This document shows positions 5,481-6,471 of a DNA stretch of 6,471 nt, piece after piece. Made by a program: the position numbers and the translations under genes. The stretch covers positions 1 to 6,471 of the forward strand of contig JAFVEU010000125.1 in the NCBI GenBank assembly GCA_017475845.1. Direction: 5' to 3'. The DNA comes from Lachnospiraceae bacterium (lineage in GTDB: Bacteria; Bacillota; Clostridia; Lachnospirales; Lachnospiraceae). Below the pieces are notes generated by a model. It saw nothing but the letters and a program-made list of their open reading frames with translations, searched no databases and was not told the origin of the DNA. How positions within the stretch are numbered: position 1 is the stretch's first letter; each line of letters begins with the position of its first letter.

Positions 5481-5912
5481 ATGGCTCAGGAATATGAACA
5501 GTTAAAACTCGAGAATCAGCTTTGTTTTCCGATGTATGCGTGCGCGAGAAAGATAGTGAACGGCTACAATCCTTACCTTAAGCCACTGGGGCTTACCTAT
5601 ACACAGTACATAGTGTTTATGGTCCTGTGGGATAAGGAAAACGTGAACGTGGGACAGCTTGGAGAGATCCTTCATCTTGACGCCGGTACCCTGACGCCTC
5701 TTCTAAAAAGGCTGGAGAAGGAAGGGTATGTGACCAGGAAGCGTTCCCCGGAGGATGAAAGGATCACTCTTGTAAGCATTACAAAAAAGGGAAATGAGCT
5801 GAAGGAAAAATGCAAGGATATACCGGCCATGCTTTCAGGATGCGGTTCGCCGCTGACTGAGAAAGAAGCAAAGGAATTATACAGGCTGTTATATAAATTT
5901 TTAGACAAGTGA
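5481..5912 (+). CDS. ohrR: OhrR, MarR-family organic hydroperoxide sensor-repressor
   Basis: A 143-residue MarR-family repressor. LKLENQLCFPMYACAR at the N-terminus closely matches Bacillus subtilis OhrR and puts the peroxide-sensing cysteine at Cys15; Tyr29 and Tyr40, which contact that thiolate in OhrR, are also present. The winged helix-turn-helix includes LDAGTLTPLLKRLE (66-79, recognition helix) and the wing RKRSPEDERITLVSIT (86-101) with the family DxR motif (Asp92, Arg94). Extra cysteines at 21, 111 and 121 leave open a two-Cys mechanism of the Xanthomonas type (Cys15-Cys121 disulfide), whereas B. subtilis OhrR uses small thiols. It is followed after 18 bp by gpx, in one operon. The ATG has a modest ribosome site (GAGGGGG, 5466-5472). 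Autorepression through the dyad in its promoter is likely. Confidence 0.93.
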   Translation: MAQEYEQLKLENQLCFPMYACARKIVNGYNPYLKPLGLTYTQYIVFMVLWDKENVNVGQLGEILHLDAGTLTPLLKRLEKEGYVTRKRSPEDERITLVSITKKGNELKEKCKDIPAMLSGCGSPLTEKEAKELYRLLYKFLDK

Positions 5913-5930
5913 TAAAAGGAGGACAATACC

Positions 5931-6470
5931 ATGATCTACGACTACACACTCACAACAGGACAGGGCAGCGAATTAAACCTTTCGGAGTATAAGGGTAAGG
6001 TTATCCTTGTCGTCAACACGGCAACGGGCTGCGGCTTTACACCCCAGTACGAACCCATCGAGAAGCTTTACAGGGATTACCATGATAAGGGTCTTGAGAT
6101 CCTTGATATTCCCTGCAACCAGTTTGGAGGACAGGCACCCGGAACCGACGAAGAGATCCACGAATTCTGCACCCTGCATTACAATACCACCTTCCCGCAG
6201 ATGAAGAAGGCGGATGTAAACGGGCCTGATGAGCTTCCTCTCTACACCTGGCTTAAGTCTCAAAAGGGATTTGAAGGTTTTCAGGATCATCAGTACAGGA
6301 CTGTACTTGAGGAAATGTTTGCCAAGGCAGATCCTGACTGGGATAAGAAGCCGGATATCAAGTGGAATTTTACCAAGTTTGTCATCGACAGGGAAGGAAA
6401 TGTCGTTGCGAGATTTGAGCCAACGGCTGATGTGGCTGAAGTGGAGAAGTGCATAAAGGAGCTGCTGTAA
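5931..6470 (+). CDS. Glutathione peroxidase family, thioredoxin-dependent Cys type
   Basis: A complete 179-residue GPx-family peroxidase ending one base before the window edge. The peroxidatic residue is Cys34 in NTATGCGFTPQY, a cysteine enzyme with no selenocysteine codon. The rest of the catalytic tetrad is Gln68 (FGGQ, following IPCNQ) and Trp145-Asn146 in WNFTKF. Cys80 in EFCTLHYNTTFP matches the resolving cysteine of two-Cys, thioredoxin-reduced bacterial and plant GPx, so thioredoxin rather than glutathione is the likely reductant. It reduces hydrogen peroxide and organic or lipid hydroperoxides in the cytosol. AAAGGAGG (5915-5922) is 8 nt before the ATG. It is co-transcribed with ohrR, taking the place where an ohr gene is usually found, so it is probably induced when OhrR is oxidised. 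Confidence 0.95.
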   Translation: MIYDYTLTTGQGSELNLSEYKGKVILVVNTATGCGFTPQYEPIEKLYRDYHDKGLEILDIPCNQFGGQAPGTDEEIHEFCTLHYNTTFPQMKKADVNGPDELPLYTWLKSQKGFEGFQDHQYRTVLEEMFAKADPDWDKKPDIKWNFTKFVIDREGNVVARFEPTADVAEVEKCIKELL

Positions 6471-6471
6471 G

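Overview
The window reads as chromosomal DNA from an anaerobic Firmicute, most likely a Lachnospiraceae-type clostridium (Butyrivibrio or a relative). Grounds: strong AGGAGG ribosome sites, two textbook TTGACA-17-TATAAT promoters, moderate GC content, a lipoprotein of the Ala/Glu/Thr-linker type common in that family, and an OhrR regulator close in sequence to the Bacillus protein. The genus is inferred from style and is not proven.

Layout. Positions 1-316 hold a tandem array of five 40-bp hairpin elements at an exact 64-bp period; it runs off the left edge. Positions 317-521 are non-coding with one extended -10 promoter. Four genes follow on the + strand: a small serine alpha/beta hydrolase (522-1085), a short flavodoxin (1309-1716), a repeat-bearing lipoprotein (1801-3060) and a zinc-ribbon membrane protein (3155-3652). 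A second, 31-bp palindromic repeat lies between the first two. Two overlapping minus-strand genes follow (5371 down to 3684), both multi-pass membrane proteins: a TMEM164/YwaF-like protein with a Cys/His pair and a Pr6Pr/AIG1-like protein with a Thr/His pair. Divergent from them is an ohrR-gpx operon (5481-6470).

How it may fit together. OhrR senses organic hydroperoxides through Cys15, and the thioredoxin-type glutathione peroxidase beside it would reduce them. The ohrR promoter and the flavodoxin promoter 4.2 kb away share the same -35, -10 and most of the spacer, including an ATATT-N6-AATAT dyad. I therefore infer a small OhrR regulon joining the peroxidase to a flavodoxin. The membrane pair shares the 109-bp divergent control region with ohrR. 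Its families include eukaryotic enzymes that act on lipid acyl chains, so a membrane-lipid role tied to peroxide stress is a testable hypothesis. The minus-strand promoter appears to sit so close to the start codon that the membrane-pair mRNA would be leaderless.

The best candidates for something undescribed are the membrane pair beside ohrR-gpx, the twin promoter/operator, and the 64-bp hairpin array.
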